Source: an uncultured Alistipes sp. (GTDB lineage Bacteria; Bacteroidota; Bacteroidia; Bacteroidales; Rikenellaceae). From it: a DNA stretch of 34,165 nucleotides. Made by a program: the position numbers and the translations under genes. Positions 1-8,601 of the stretch are shown piece by piece. The stretch spans positions 1 to 34,165 of the forward strand of contig CAJUMU010000019.1 of the NCBI GenBank assembly GCA_910587675.1, written 5' to 3'. Below the pieces are notes generated by a model that ran no database searches, was not told the origin of the DNA, and saw only the letters and a program-made list of their open reading frames with translations. Each line of letters begins with the position of its first letter. Within the stretch, counting starts at the first letter, position 1.

Positions 1-33
1 TTTCTGAAAATATTTCGCAGAACTCTTTTTTAA

Positions 34-69
34 GCACTCCCGAGAACCGTAATTCTCAAAAGCGAGTGC
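34..69 (-). promoter_or_regulatory. Nested hairpin, possible leader of a gene leaving the window on the left
   Basis: GCACTC at 34-39 pairs with GAGTGC at 64-69, and inside it GAGAA (42-46) pairs with TTCTC (53-57). Read on the minus strand, the hairpin directly follows TTTACTTTGC, which is one base short of a TAnnTTTG -7 element. This would suit the 5' leader of a minus-strand gene lying left of the window. The rest of 1-254 is AT-rich, with several T runs, and I see no gene in it. Confidence 0.25.
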
Positions 70-254
70 AAAGTAAAACCTTTTTTTTATCCTTTCCAAA
101 TATTTCGCAATCTTTTTTTCTCACTTTTTTATAGCCCCACACTCTCAAACCAAAGCAAACGCCTGAATACCACACATATAAACCCCCAAACAACCGACAA
201 ACTCAATTTACAGATATACGTATATTATATATAGGTATGCTACTCTACCGCGCT

Positions 255-288
255 AAAAAACGTGACCGCCCGAAATCAGGCGGCCACG
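255..288 (-). terminator. Rho-independent terminator of the susCDE operon
   Basis: On the minus strand CGTGGCCGCC (288-279) pairs with GGCGGTCACG (270-261), ten pairs including one G-T, around an 8-nt loop. Six T residues (260-255) follow at once. It lies 36 bp beyond the susE stop codon, in the right orientation to end the operon. Confidence 0.85.
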
Positions 289-323
289 TCGACAAATAAA
301 AATGGGGATTATAAAAGCCCTCT

Positions 324-1541
324 TCAGTCTTTCTTCGGAGCTTCGATGGGGATCATCTTGATGGTCATGTCGGCATTGTTTACCTCTACACGATAATAGC
401 CGTCCGACCCCTCGGGCATTACCCATTTAGGATCGCCGCCACTGTTAGACGACACTCTGTTATCCTTACGGGGATCCGCACCGCCCGACACGGGACGCCA
501 TGTAGGATTGGTGTATCCGGCCGAATTGTGCAATTTGAATGCTCCTTCACCATTACGCTTCGCTACCTCTAAAGACGTTTTCTTGTCATAGAAATGGGCT
601 TCCAAGACATTCACCTCGGGATTCTTGTATCCACCCCAATTGAATTTGTCGAAAACGCCCCATCCGCCTGCGGCATCACCTACAACCCACATCTCTTCGG
701 TACAATAACGGCCGTAATAAACGACACCCGTAAAATCCTGCACATCGTACTCGATGGCGATGCTGTAATTGTTCCGGACGCCGTTAGCGCCCTCGGCATA
801 AGGATCCAACGACACGAAAGGCTTCAGGCTCTTCTCGGCAGCCTCCTCCTCGCTCTCGACATACACGATCTCATAACCGAAATCGGCAACCTTCTCGCCG
901 CACATGAATGCGGGGAAGTCGGCATCGCTCTGAGTAGAGAGGATGAATTCGCTGTTGGGCTTGAGCACTATATCCTTGCTCTGATAGAACTCATCCACCT
1001 CGACGGCCGCCACGGAAACGGCTCCCTCCGACGCGGCGCCTCTTATGAAGAAGCGACGCACGGGAATATCGGCCGCAACGACATTGGCCGACGCGATAGA
1101 GAGCATAGGCTTGTAGTAGAACTGTCCGCCCTCGATGCTCGCCAACAAATCGGCTTCGATGGCAACGGGTTCGCCTATCTTGAATACCCAGTTCGCAATC
1201 ATGAACTTGTACAAGTTACGCTGCAACACCTTGCAAGAATTAGCGTCGGCAGGTATATCCTTCACCACGTACGGAGCGGCATTGGCGTCGTCGCGCATAC
1301 GTATTCTCAACATATAACCGCTGATATGGTAATCCTCGGTGGGAGGAGTCGGCGTATTCCATGTGAAATCGATATCGTTCCACTGCGTATCGGGATCGAT
1401 CGACAGCTCCTCGGGCATCGTCAGAACCAAATCGTTGTTTGCCTCGGGCTTCTCGAACCAGTTATTCAAACCGTCCTTGTCCTCGCAGGCGGCAAACGAA
1501 AGCATACCGACAAACGCCAACAATCTAAATATGTTTTTCAT
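324..1541 (-). CDS. SusE/SusF-type outer-membrane glycan-binding lipoprotein
   Basis: This 405-residue protein is the third gene of a susC-susD-susE operon and starts 25 bp after the susD stop. A lipoprotein signal peptide ends in the lipobox SFAAC (Cys19), so the mature protein is probably lipid-anchored and surface-exposed. Residues of about 35-150 look like the SusE N-terminal Ig-like domain, with a typical SusE-like stretch ISGYMLRIRM. The C-terminal 120 residues (MWVVGDAAGGWGVFDKFNW and onward) resemble the SusE/SusF carbohydrate-binding modules that hold the glycan at the surface. Only about one such module fits, fewer than in canonical SusE or SusF. The substrate cannot be read from the sequence. 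The divergent GH13 enzyme makes an alpha-glucan plausible, which is inference. Confidence 0.85.
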   Translation of the reverse strand: MKNIFRLLAFVGMLSFAACEDKDGLNNWFEKPEANNDLVLTMPEELSIDPDTQWNDIDFTWNTPTPPTEDYHISGYMLRIRMRDDANAAPYVVKDIPADANSCKVLQRNLYKFMIANWVFKIGEPVAIEADLLASIEGGQFYYKPMLSIASANVVAADIPVRRFFIRGAASEGAVSVAAVEVDEFYQSKDIVLKPNSEFILSTQSDADFPAFMCGEKVADFGYEIVYVESEEEAAEKSLKPFVSLDPYAEGANGVRNNYSIAIEYDVQDFTGVVYYGRYCTEEMWVVGDAAGGWGVFDKFNWGGYKNPEVNVLEAHFYDKKTSLEVAKRNGEGAFKLHNSAGYTNPTWRPVSGGADPRKDNRVSSNSGGDPKWVMPEGSDGYYRVEVNNADMTIKMIPIEAPKKD

Positions 1542-1566
1542 AATAATTCGGTTGTTAAAATTCGTA

Positions 1567-3597
1567 TTATTCCTCCTCCGTTATCGTCTCCCAGTAAGGA
1601 GCCTGTACGAGATTGGGGTTCTTGTCGATCTCCGTCTGGAAAATAGGCATCCAGTAGTACTCGCGCTTCCATACTCGCTTAGCCTCGTTGGCCGTGCGGA
1701 CGAAGAATGCCTGACCTGTTTTCTCGTCGTTGTCTTTCGGATCGCACGAACGCTTCACGCCCTTGTAGTTCATACCGCCGTGATAGTAGTCGACGCCCTC
1801 GCAAACCTGCTCGGCGATCATCCAGCGACGGATGTCGGTGTAGCGTATGTAAGTATCCTCGCAGCACAGCTCGACGCGACGCTCGCGACGGATGAGATCG
1901 CGCATAACGGCCTGATCCTTCGAAACCGAGATCTTACCTTCTTCTGTACCCCAAATATACTCGGGAACACCTGCGCGGACGCGGATCTTGTTCAGATAGA
2001 CGAGAATGTCGGGATCGCCGGGTTTCACCTCGTTCAAGCACTCCACATAGTTCAGATAAGCCTCGGCCAAGCCATAGAACTTACCCTGACGGTAAGCGAA
2101 AGTACCGTTCTTGAGATGGTCCTCGGGACGGTTGCCCTTGTTGTTCAGGTAACCGTTGTTCGGCGCGTCGTGCGTATCGTCGTTATCGACCTTTTCGTGA
2201 CCTACGAGAGAGTTGTTGTATCCCGCCATCTTCGAGTTGTAGAAGTTGGCCTTGCGCTTCTGGCCGTTGTCAACCCACTTCTCGTTGTAAGTTACGGTGA
2301 TATAGAAACGAGGCTCGCGGTTCACATACATATTGTACGTATCCTTGCTCGTCACCTTGGCATTCTCGCCGTTGCGGCTCTCGGCTCCCGTCCACTTCGT
2401 CTTGTAGTATACGTCGTCCGAAGCGAAACCGCTCTCGTCGTAACCCGAAGCGGGGTTGATAACGGGCGTGAACTTGTAGCCCTTGCTGTCGTTAGTGTAA
2501 CCGTCGATGGGATAGATACCGTTGCGCATCGCGAAAGCGTCGACCAGCGACTGCGATACGCTCATACCGCCGTTGGCACCCGTGTCGCCACGCACACCGC
2601 CGTAACGGATGTACGAGCCGTAATCTACCGAATACTTGGCGAACAACACCTCGGTATTGCCGCTCAAGGCCGTGAGCGAGTAAGCGCCCAGCAGCGACAT
2701 GAACGGATCGACCGTACCGTCGTCGTTATAGGCGGTGTAGAGAGCGTGTCCGTCAGCCTCGGCAACGTCGACCAGCTCCTTGCAGGCAGCCAGCGCGCGA
2801 TCCCACTTGGTGGCATCGTAGCTCTGGGGGAACAGCTTGTTGCCCTCGCGATCCGCGTGATCCTTGTACCATTCGTTGCCGTTCACCAGCGGGCTGGCAT
2901 TGAACAACAGCATACGGGCGCGGGTAGCCAAGCAGAACAACTTGTCCACGCGGCCGAACTTGGTGGGATCCGAGTAAGCCGCGGGCAATTCGTCGGCAAT
3001 GGTCTTCAACTCCTTATCGCACCAGTCGATGATCTCGTCCCACGGACGCGGACCGAAATGTAACTGATTGGCGGGAGTCGAGGGATCGTACACATATCCG
3101 CCCTCCACGAAGGGGCACGGACCATACCAGTATGCGAACCACCAGTAGTAGTATGCGATCAACGCGCGGCACTCGAGTTTCATCAACTCCACATCGGCCT
3201 GCGTCACGTTATCCGCAGGAATGGCATGCACATTCTCTTGGAACAACTTGGCCTCGCGGATACGGTGGGGCATATTTGCCCACACGTCGCCGTTCCAGCC
3301 CGTATTGGTAGCCCACTCGCCCGTGGCGCGCTTGTTGCAATCCCAGCTCCACTGGTGCCAACGCCACGAGGGACGCAGGTCGTCTCCGAGCGAAGACATA
3401 CCGTATTTGAACGTATAGCCCCACAAGGGGTCGGGAAGACCATCGTACACATAAGCCAACATACCCTCCATACGCGCTTTGTCGTTGAAGACCATCTCGA
3501 GGGTAACCTCGGTGTCGGGCTCTTTATCAAGGTAGTTGCAAGACGAAAGGGTCGCCGAGGCAACTATCACGGTCAAAATATATTTATATAATTTCAT
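1567..3597 (-). CDS. SusD/RagB-family outer-membrane glycan-binding lipoprotein
   Basis: This 676-residue SusD homologue starts 14 bp after the susC stop. It begins with a lipoprotein signal peptide ending in TLSSC (Cys20), followed by NYLDKEPDTEVTLEMVFND, the usual SusD N-terminus. The helical TPR-like core includes ECRALIAYYYWWFAYWYGPC (residues of about 140-160), matching the RAxRAYYYxxLxxxYGxxP pattern of the family. Near the C-terminus are YLNYVECLNE, LNKIRVRAGVP and LIRRERRVELCCE, all standard SusD signatures. SusD proteins cap the TonB-dependent SusC channel and deliver the oligosaccharide to it. At 676 residues it is longer than many homologues, mostly because of long loops. The specific glycan is unknown. 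Confidence 0.95.
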   Translation of the reverse strand: MKLYKYILTVIVASATLSSCNYLDKEPDTEVTLEMVFNDKARMEGMLAYVYDGLPDPLWGYTFKYGMSSLGDDLRPSWRWHQWSWDCNKRATGEWATNTGWNGDVWANMPHRIREAKLFQENVHAIPADNVTQADVELMKLECRALIAYYYWWFAYWYGPCPFVEGGYVYDPSTPANQLHFGPRPWDEIIDWCDKELKTIADELPAAYSDPTKFGRVDKLFCLATRARMLLFNASPLVNGNEWYKDHADREGNKLFPQSYDATKWDRALAACKELVDVAEADGHALYTAYNDDGTVDPFMSLLGAYSLTALSGNTEVLFAKYSVDYGSYIRYGGVRGDTGANGGMSVSQSLVDAFAMRNGIYPIDGYTNDSKGYKFTPVINPASGYDESGFASDDVYYKTKWTGAESRNGENAKVTSKDTYNMYVNREPRFYITVTYNEKWVDNGQKRKANFYNSKMAGYNNSLVGHEKVDNDDTHDAPNNGYLNNKGNRPEDHLKNGTFAYRQGKFYGLAEAYLNYVECLNEVKPGDPDILVYLNKIRVRAGVPEYIWGTEEGKISVSKDQAVMRDLIRRERRVELCCEDTYIRYTDIRRWMIAEQVCEGVDYYHGGMNYKGVKRSCDPKDNDEKTGQAFFVRTANEAKRVWKREYYWMPIFQTEIDKNPNLVQAPYWETITEEE

Positions 3598-3611
3598 TGT
3601 TTTCTCCGATT

Positions 3612-6600
3612 TTAGAAGTTCAAATCAATACCGAACTGAACGGATTTCATCGTAGGATACTTAAGACCCGTGCGAGTGTCCAACTCGGGATCCCACAACT
3701 TGAAACCCGAGAATGTCACGAGGTCGTTACCGCTTACGAATACGCGCAAGCCCTTCAGGTGCATCTTGTCGGTCCAAGCCTTGGGCAGGCTGTAACCCAA
3801 CTCGATGTTCTTCAGACGCAGGAACGACATATTCTTCAACCACCAAGTCGAACCGACCGAGTTGTGCGACGTCGAGGTGTAGTGCAGACGAGGCCAGAAT
3901 ACGTCCTGCGAGGGATTCTCGGGAGTCCAACGGTCGTTGAAGTTCGCGTAAACGTTACCGAACACGCCCTGACCCGAACCCGGGAGGAAGTACGAGTTAC
4001 CGCCCAATACCTTGTAAGCGTCGGCAGCGCCTTGGAAGAAGAAGCCGAAGTCCAAGTTCTTGAACACGAAGTTACCGCCGAAACCGTAAACGAAACGGGG
4101 AGCCGAAGTGTGGCCCAAGTAGGTGATATCCATAGCGGTGATCTTGCCGTCGCCGCTAAGGTCGGCATACATGATGTCGCCGGGCATTACCTCCAGACCC
4201 AACTCGGGCTTCGGGAGCTCGGGATTCAACTTGCCGTCGATGAAGTCGCTCTCCTCGTAGAGACGCAGAGCGATGTAACCCGTGTGTTCGTTAACCGAGC
4301 GGTTGGTAGCCGAACGGTGAGTGCCCTTCAAAGACTCGGCCTCGTCGCGCTCGCGAATCCAGTTCTTGGCATACGACGCCGTACCGCGCAACTGCATCTG
4401 GAAATCCTTGTTGAAACGGTGGTTCCAAGTAAGCGAAGCCTCGAAGCCCTTGTTGTCCACGATACCATAGTTGGCATAGGGAGTATTCATGAAACCGATC
4501 TGAGTCGGAACGGTGTTACCGCGCTGTATGAAGATATCCGAACGATACTCGTCGAAGAAATCCAACTGGAGATTCAACTCGTTCCACAAACCGATCTCGA
4601 GACCCACGTTGGCCTTGCGCACGGTCTCCCATGTAAGGTCGGTAATACCCGTGTGACCCTCGGTCACGCCCGTACGGTTGTAGCTCGAACCTTGGTGGCC
4701 CCAAGTATAACCGCCGTTATTGGTGTTGATGGTGGTCATGTATGCGAAACGGCGACCGCCGATAGAGTCGTTACCCGCCAGACCCAACGAAGCGCGGAGC
4801 TTCAAGGTCGAAAGCACCTTCTTGGCGCTTGCCATCCAAGGCTCCTCCGAGATGATCCAGCCGATTGCGCCCGAGGGGAAGAAACCGTAACGGTGACCCT
4901 TCAGGAAGTTCTCCGAACCGTTGTAACCGAAGTTGAACTCGGCCACGTAGCGGTTGTCGAAGTTATACGACAAACGGCCCGAGATACCCTGATGACGATA
5001 GGGCTGAACGTCGCCGCTGTCGTAACCGTCCTGCATGTAGAGGAACAACGCGTCGACATTGTGCTTCTCGCCGAACATGCGGTTGTAGTGAACGCTGGCC
5101 TCGAGATAGGTGCGGTTGTTACCGAACGAACCGCCCGACGAGTGTCCGAGGAACTCATCGCCCGCCGAACGCATGTTCTTGATCAGATTGCCGTACTCGT
5201 CGCGACCCGTCGCCACCTCGTAGTAGCGGGGATTCTTGGTACGGTTAGAGTTCTTGCTCTGGAAGTTATCGAACGAGAACTTGGCGTTCAACGACAGGCC
5301 CTCGGTAATCATGTCGAGTTTCTGATCCAACGATACGAGCGACTCGATCTTGAAGGAGTTCGTGCGGGTGTAACCGCGCTGGGTAGCCTCGGCCCACGGG
5401 TTCACACGCTGCGAGCGAACGGGGATATCGCCGTCCGAATATTGCGTGGGGTGAACATAGCTCGGGGTCTCGAAAGCCCAGTTGAATACGTCGGTGGTAG
5501 ATGCGGCCGACTTGCGGAGGTGCTGCATGTATCCGCCGATAGAGATACCCAGAATGGTGGTCTTGGTGATGTTTACGTCCACGTTCGAACGAACGGTGAA
5601 CTTGTTGAGCTTGGTGCTGGTGTCGAAAGGCAGGCTCTCGTCGACGGCCATGATACCCTTCTCGCGGAAGTAGGTGGCAACCAACGAATAACGCACGCGC
5701 TCGCTACCGCCGTTCACGTTCACCGTGGCGCGGGTGTTGTCGGCCATGCCGCGGGTAACGGCATCCAGCCAGTTCACGTCGGGATACAGATCGGGATCGT
5801 AGCCCGTGCGGGTACGCTCGATGATCGTGGGATCCCAAACGAATTTACCCGGGTTGGCCTCGGCGTACAGCAAGTTCTGCAACTCCATATCATCGGCCGC
5901 GCTGGCGAATTCGGGCAATTTGGTAGGCGCCTGAAGCGACTGCTCCAAACGAACCGACACGGTCGGCTTGCCCACCTTACCGCGCTTGGTGGTGATGACG
6001 ATAACGCCGTTGGCGCCGCGCACACCGTACATGGCCGAAGCCGACGCATCTTTCAGCACCGAGAACGACTCGATCTGCTCGACATCCAAGTCGTCGAGCG
6101 TACGCTCGATACCGTCCACCAGCACCAGAGGAGTGGTCGTACCCTGATAAGACGAGATACCGCGGATCCAGAAGCTCGACTGGTCGTAACCCGGCTCTCC
6201 CGAAGGCTTGTAGGCGATCACACCGGCGATCTGACCCGCGAGGTTGTTACTCAGGCGCGAGCTGGTACCCACTTCCAAGTTACCCGGCTCCACGGTCTGG
6301 ATCGCACCTACGATCGACGCTTTCTTCTGCGTACCGTAAGCGGTCACGACCACATCGTCCAGACGCTGGTTGTCCTCTTCAAGTTTGACGTTGATCGTGG
6401 TTTTCGATCCTACTTTGATTGTTTGAGATTTGTAACCGATACTCTCGAAAACGAGTTCGGCCGAGGCGGGAACGTTTATGGTGTACTTACCGTCGATATC
6501 GGTGTTCACACCATTGGTTTCGTTACCCTTTTCGATTACGGTAGCGCCGATTACCGGACCGTTCTCGTCGGTAACGGTACCGCGAACCGCAATCTTCTGT

Positions 6601-6710
6601 GCATTAGCATTTACCGTAAAGAGCAGTGCGACTGCCGTAAATACCGAAATTGCAGAAGATCGTAATTTCCCCCCCCCTACATTTTTAAAGAATGAGTAGA
6701 AACTGACCAT
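3612..6710 (-). CDS. SusC/RagA-family TonB-dependent outer-membrane transporter
   Basis: This 1032-residue protein is the first gene of the operon. After a signal peptide ending near NANAQ (about residues 16-38) comes a carboxypeptidase-regulatory-like domain, including GTVTDENGPVIGATVIEKGN (about 43-62). Then come the TonB-box-like segment DDVVVTAYGTQKKASIVGAI and a plug domain containing PLVLVDGIERTLDDLDVEQI, SFSVLKDASASAMYGVRGANG and VIVITTKRG. The remainder is the beta-barrel, ending in the typical aromatic C-terminus FGIDLNF. It would import an oligosaccharide across the outer membrane using TonB energy, together with SusD. Odd feature: codons 11-15 (VGGGK) contain a run of nine G (C at 6669-6677 on the plus strand) just before the signal peptide. 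A slip there would abolish the protein. Confidence 0.96.
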   Translation of the reverse strand: MVSFYSFFKNVGGGKLRSSAISVFTAVALLFTVNANAQKIAVRGTVTDENGPVIGATVIEKGNETNGVNTDIDGKYTINVPASAELVFESIGYKSQTIKVGSKTTINVKLEEDNQRLDDVVVTAYGTQKKASIVGAIQTVEPGNLEVGTSSRLSNNLAGQIAGVIAYKPSGEPGYDQSSFWIRGISSYQGTTTPLVLVDGIERTLDDLDVEQIESFSVLKDASASAMYGVRGANGVIVITTKRGKVGKPTVSVRLEQSLQAPTKLPEFASAADDMELQNLLYAEANPGKFVWDPTIIERTRTGYDPDLYPDVNWLDAVTRGMADNTRATVNVNGGSERVRYSLVATYFREKGIMAVDESLPFDTSTKLNKFTVRSNVDVNITKTTILGISIGGYMQHLRKSAASTTDVFNWAFETPSYVHPTQYSDGDIPVRSQRVNPWAEATQRGYTRTNSFKIESLVSLDQKLDMITEGLSLNAKFSFDNFQSKNSNRTKNPRYYEVATGRDEYGNLIKNMRSAGDEFLGHSSGGSFGNNRTYLEASVHYNRMFGEKHNVDALFLYMQDGYDSGDVQPYRHQGISGRLSYNFDNRYVAEFNFGYNGSENFLKGHRYGFFPSGAIGWIISEEPWMASAKKVLSTLKLRASLGLAGNDSIGGRRFAYMTTINTNNGGYTWGHQGSSYNRTGVTEGHTGITDLTWETVRKANVGLEIGLWNELNLQLDFFDEYRSDIFIQRGNTVPTQIGFMNTPYANYGIVDNKGFEASLTWNHRFNKDFQMQLRGTASYAKNWIRERDEAESLKGTHRSATNRSVNEHTGYIALRLYEESDFIDGKLNPELPKPELGLEVMPGDIMYADLSGDGKITAMDITYLGHTSAPRFVYGFGGNFVFKNLDFGFFFQGAADAYKVLGGNSYFLPGSGQGVFGNVYANFNDRWTPENPSQDVFWPRLHYTSTSHNSVGSTWWLKNMSFLRLKNIELGYSLPKAWTDKMHLKGLRVFVSGNDLVTFSGFKLWDPELDTRTGLKYPTMKSVQFGIDLNF

Positions 6711-6754
6711 AATTTAATAAATTAGGTTAAAAAGGTTTGTTATAGGTCAAATTG

Positions 6755-6762
6755 CAAAGGTG
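6755..6762 (-). promoter_or_regulatory. Putative -7 element of the susCDE promoter
   Basis: CACCTTTG on the minus strand matches the Bacteroidetes TAnnTTTG -7 element at seven of eight positions. It lies 45 bp upstream of the susC start codon. No clear -33 TTTG is visible at the usual distance. Confidence 0.4.
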
Positions 6763-6805
6763 ACCAATTCCTTCTCCCAAGCATACTGAACGAAGTTATC
6801 ATGCT

Positions 6806-6823
6806 GATATATGACCATATATC
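6806..6823. promoter_or_regulatory. 18-bp dyad upstream of susC, possible operator
   Basis: GATATAT and ATATATC form a perfect inverted repeat around GACC, about 45 bp upstream of the putative -7 element of susC. The position would suit an activator site. No regulator gene is present in the window to match it. The rest of 6711-7282 (572 bp) holds the susC promoter, the dispersed repeat at 7112-7204, a run of eight G at 6990-6997 and the GH13 promoter. Confidence 0.3.
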
Positions 6824-7111
6824 CAGCAAAACGAGATCGGTTAGCATAAGTTTGGTAATGCGAATATAGCATTTTTTTATTATATGTCAAATTTTTCGGC
6901 TTACTCGCGGGGCCCTTTTTTGCCTGCGAAATTCGCGGCCACGACGAGCACCGCAACCTATACCACATATTATCAACATCTTGCCGCGAGGGGGGGGCAT
7001 TTTGGAACACGGGCGTTTAATATCAGAATTTATATTCCGAAAATCAAAATACAAACCCGCGAAAATATTAAAAAAATTGACAATCATAGCGTTCGGACGG
7101 ATGCGAAGACC

Positions 7112-7204
7112 GGGCCGCAACCTGCGGAACCGCAAGCGAGCATCGCGAACATTTGCAGGCCTTCGCGGGGCGAGGCTGCGGCCAGCACGACTCTTGCGAG
7201 TCGC
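7112..7204 (+). repeat. Dispersed foldback repeat, type 1, copy A
   Basis: The element begins GGGCCGCAACCT and ends AGGCTGCGGCC, which pair as outer arms with one mismatch. An inner GCAGGCCTTCGC segment corresponds to the inner arm of the other copies. A tail hairpin CGACTC-TTGC-GAGTCG (188-193 with 198-203 of the 7000s) follows. The same architecture recurs at 19487, 26848, 31937 and (inverted) 32248. It lies between divergent genes, 49 bp upstream of the GH13 -7 element. Confidence 0.8.
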
Positions 7205-7252
7205 GAAACACAGATAATTCCCGCACCGATGCGAAACCCGACATATTTTTCT

Positions 7253-7260
7253 TACTTTTG
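7253..7260 (+). promoter_or_regulatory. -7 element of the GH13 gene promoter
   Basis: TACTTTTG is an exact TAnnTTTG match, 22 bp upstream of the ATG at 7283. It supports that ATG over the longer open frame, which would run through repeat copy A. No good -33 box is visible. Confidence 0.6.
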
Positions 7261-7282
7261 TTTTTCGAACAAATCGGAACCG

Positions 7283-8581
7283 ATGACAGAACACATACGC
7301 CATGCACACCCCGAATGGAGCTATTCGGCCGTGCTATACGAAATGAACGTACGCCAGCTCACCCCCGAAGGCACTCTGAAAGCCGCCGAGGCGAAGCTGG
7401 AATTTCTCCGCTCGATAGGCATCGACGCCGTGTGGCTCATGCCGATCTATCCCATCGGAAAGGAGCAGCGCAAGGGATCGTTAGGCTCCTACTACTCCAT
7501 CGCCGACTACTGCGCCGTGAATCCCGAATTCGGCTCGATGGCCGACTTCGACTCTTTCGTCGCCAAGGCCCATGCGCTGGGCATCAAGGTATTGATCGAC
7601 TGGGTGGCGAACCACACCTCGCGCGACGCCGTGTGGCTGCGCACCAAACCCGCCGACTGGTACGAGCGCGAAGCCGACGGCGCGGCGAAGGTGCCGTGGG
7701 ACTGGACCGACACGGCCAAGCTCGACTATTCGAATCGCGCCGTATGGCGCGGCCAGATCGAAGCCATGCGCTTTTGGGTCGAACGGCACGACATCGACGG
7801 ATTCCGCTGCGACATGGCCATGCTCATGCCGATAGAGTTCTGGCAGGAGGCGTCGGCCGTGCTCCGCGCCGTGAAACCCGATATCTTCATGCTGGCCGAA
7901 GCCGAGGAGCTGAACCTCTTCGACCGCGCTTTCGACATGGGTTACGCGTGGGAGATACATCACATGATGTGCGACATCGCCAAAGGCGCGCGACGGGTAT
8001 GGGATTTGCGTAACACGTTGTACGCCGACCGCGAGAAGTATCCGCCCCGAGCCATGCGAATGATATTCACCTCGAACCACGACGAAAACACATGGAGCGG
8101 CAGCGAATTCACGCGTTTCGGCGACGCGCTGGACGTAATGACGGCTCTGACTTTTTTATGGGAGGCCGCCATGCCGTTGATATACACGGGGCAGGAGATA
8201 GGCTTCGACCGTTCGTTCGCCTTTTTCGACCGCGACCCGATAGTCGACTACCGTCCCGACCGCCACACCGAGCTTTACCGACGCTTCGTCGCGCTCAAAC
8301 ACGGCGAAAAGGCGTTGCAGGCGGGCGAGCGCGGCGGACGCATGATCGAGATCGAGAACAACGCCAAGGATTGCATCATGACGTTCGTGCGCGAGACGGA
8401 CGACAGCCGCGTGGTCGCTCTGCTCAACCTCTCGCCCTACACCATACATGCCGACTTCAATACTGGCATATATGCGGGGCGTTACATCGACGCGATGAGC
8501 GGCGAAGAGACTGAACTGCCCGCGCACGTCGAACGCGACATGGCGCCGTGGAGCTACACCGTGCTCCGCAAGGCGCATTAA
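7283..8581 (+). CDS. GH13 alpha-amylase-family glycoside hydrolase, cytoplasmic
   Basis: This 432-residue enzyme has a (beta/alpha)8 GH13 catalytic domain. The conserved regions are DWVANHTS (about 106-113), GFRCDMA with nucleophile Asp177, MLAEAEE with probable acid/base Glu206, and FTSNHDEN with transition-state Asp267. The N-terminus (YEMNVRQLTPEGTLKAAEAK, LRSIGIDAVWLMPIYPIG) is typical of the family. A small C-terminal beta domain follows. There is no signal peptide, so it should act on alpha-1,4-glucans or malto-oligosaccharides in the cytoplasm. The start was chosen because homology begins just after it and a -7 element lies 22 bp upstream. The open frame extends further upstream but through intergenic repeat sequence. 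It is divergent from the susCDE operon, suggesting but not proving shared substrate use. Confidence 0.93.
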   Translation: MTEHIRHAHPEWSYSAVLYEMNVRQLTPEGTLKAAEAKLEFLRSIGIDAVWLMPIYPIGKEQRKGSLGSYYSIADYCAVNPEFGSMADFDSFVAKAHALGIKVLIDWVANHTSRDAVWLRTKPADWYEREADGAAKVPWDWTDTAKLDYSNRAVWRGQIEAMRFWVERHDIDGFRCDMAMLMPIEFWQEASAVLRAVKPDIFMLAEAEELNLFDRAFDMGYAWEIHHMMCDIAKGARRVWDLRNTLYADREKYPPRAMRMIFTSNHDENTWSGSEFTRFGDALDVMTALTFLWEAAMPLIYTGQEIGFDRSFAFFDRDPIVDYRPDRHTELYRRFVALKHGEKALQAGERGGRMIEIENNAKDCIMTFVRETDDSRVVALLNLSPYTIHADFNTGIYAGRYIDAMSGEETELPAHVERDMAPWSYTVLRKAH

Positions 8582-8601
8582 CAGATTAAACGTAAACTGA
8601 C

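Noticed and set aside
3597..6665. A 1022-codon open frame antisense to susC, and similar long antisense frames over tricorn, murB, heparinase and groEL
   Set aside because: They are mirror frames caused by GC-rich codon bias. The opposite-strand products show clear family motifs, and the antisense ones show none.
6884..7282. Upstream extension of the GH13 open frame by 133 codons
   Set aside because: The extension runs through repeat copy A and the G8 tract, has no resemblance to GH13 domains, and an exact -7 element lies just before the ATG at 7283.
6747..7309. Minus-strand open frames in the susC-GH13 gap
   Set aside because: They cross the susC promoter and repeat copy A, have Arg- and Pro-rich low-complexity sequence, and no recognisable motif.
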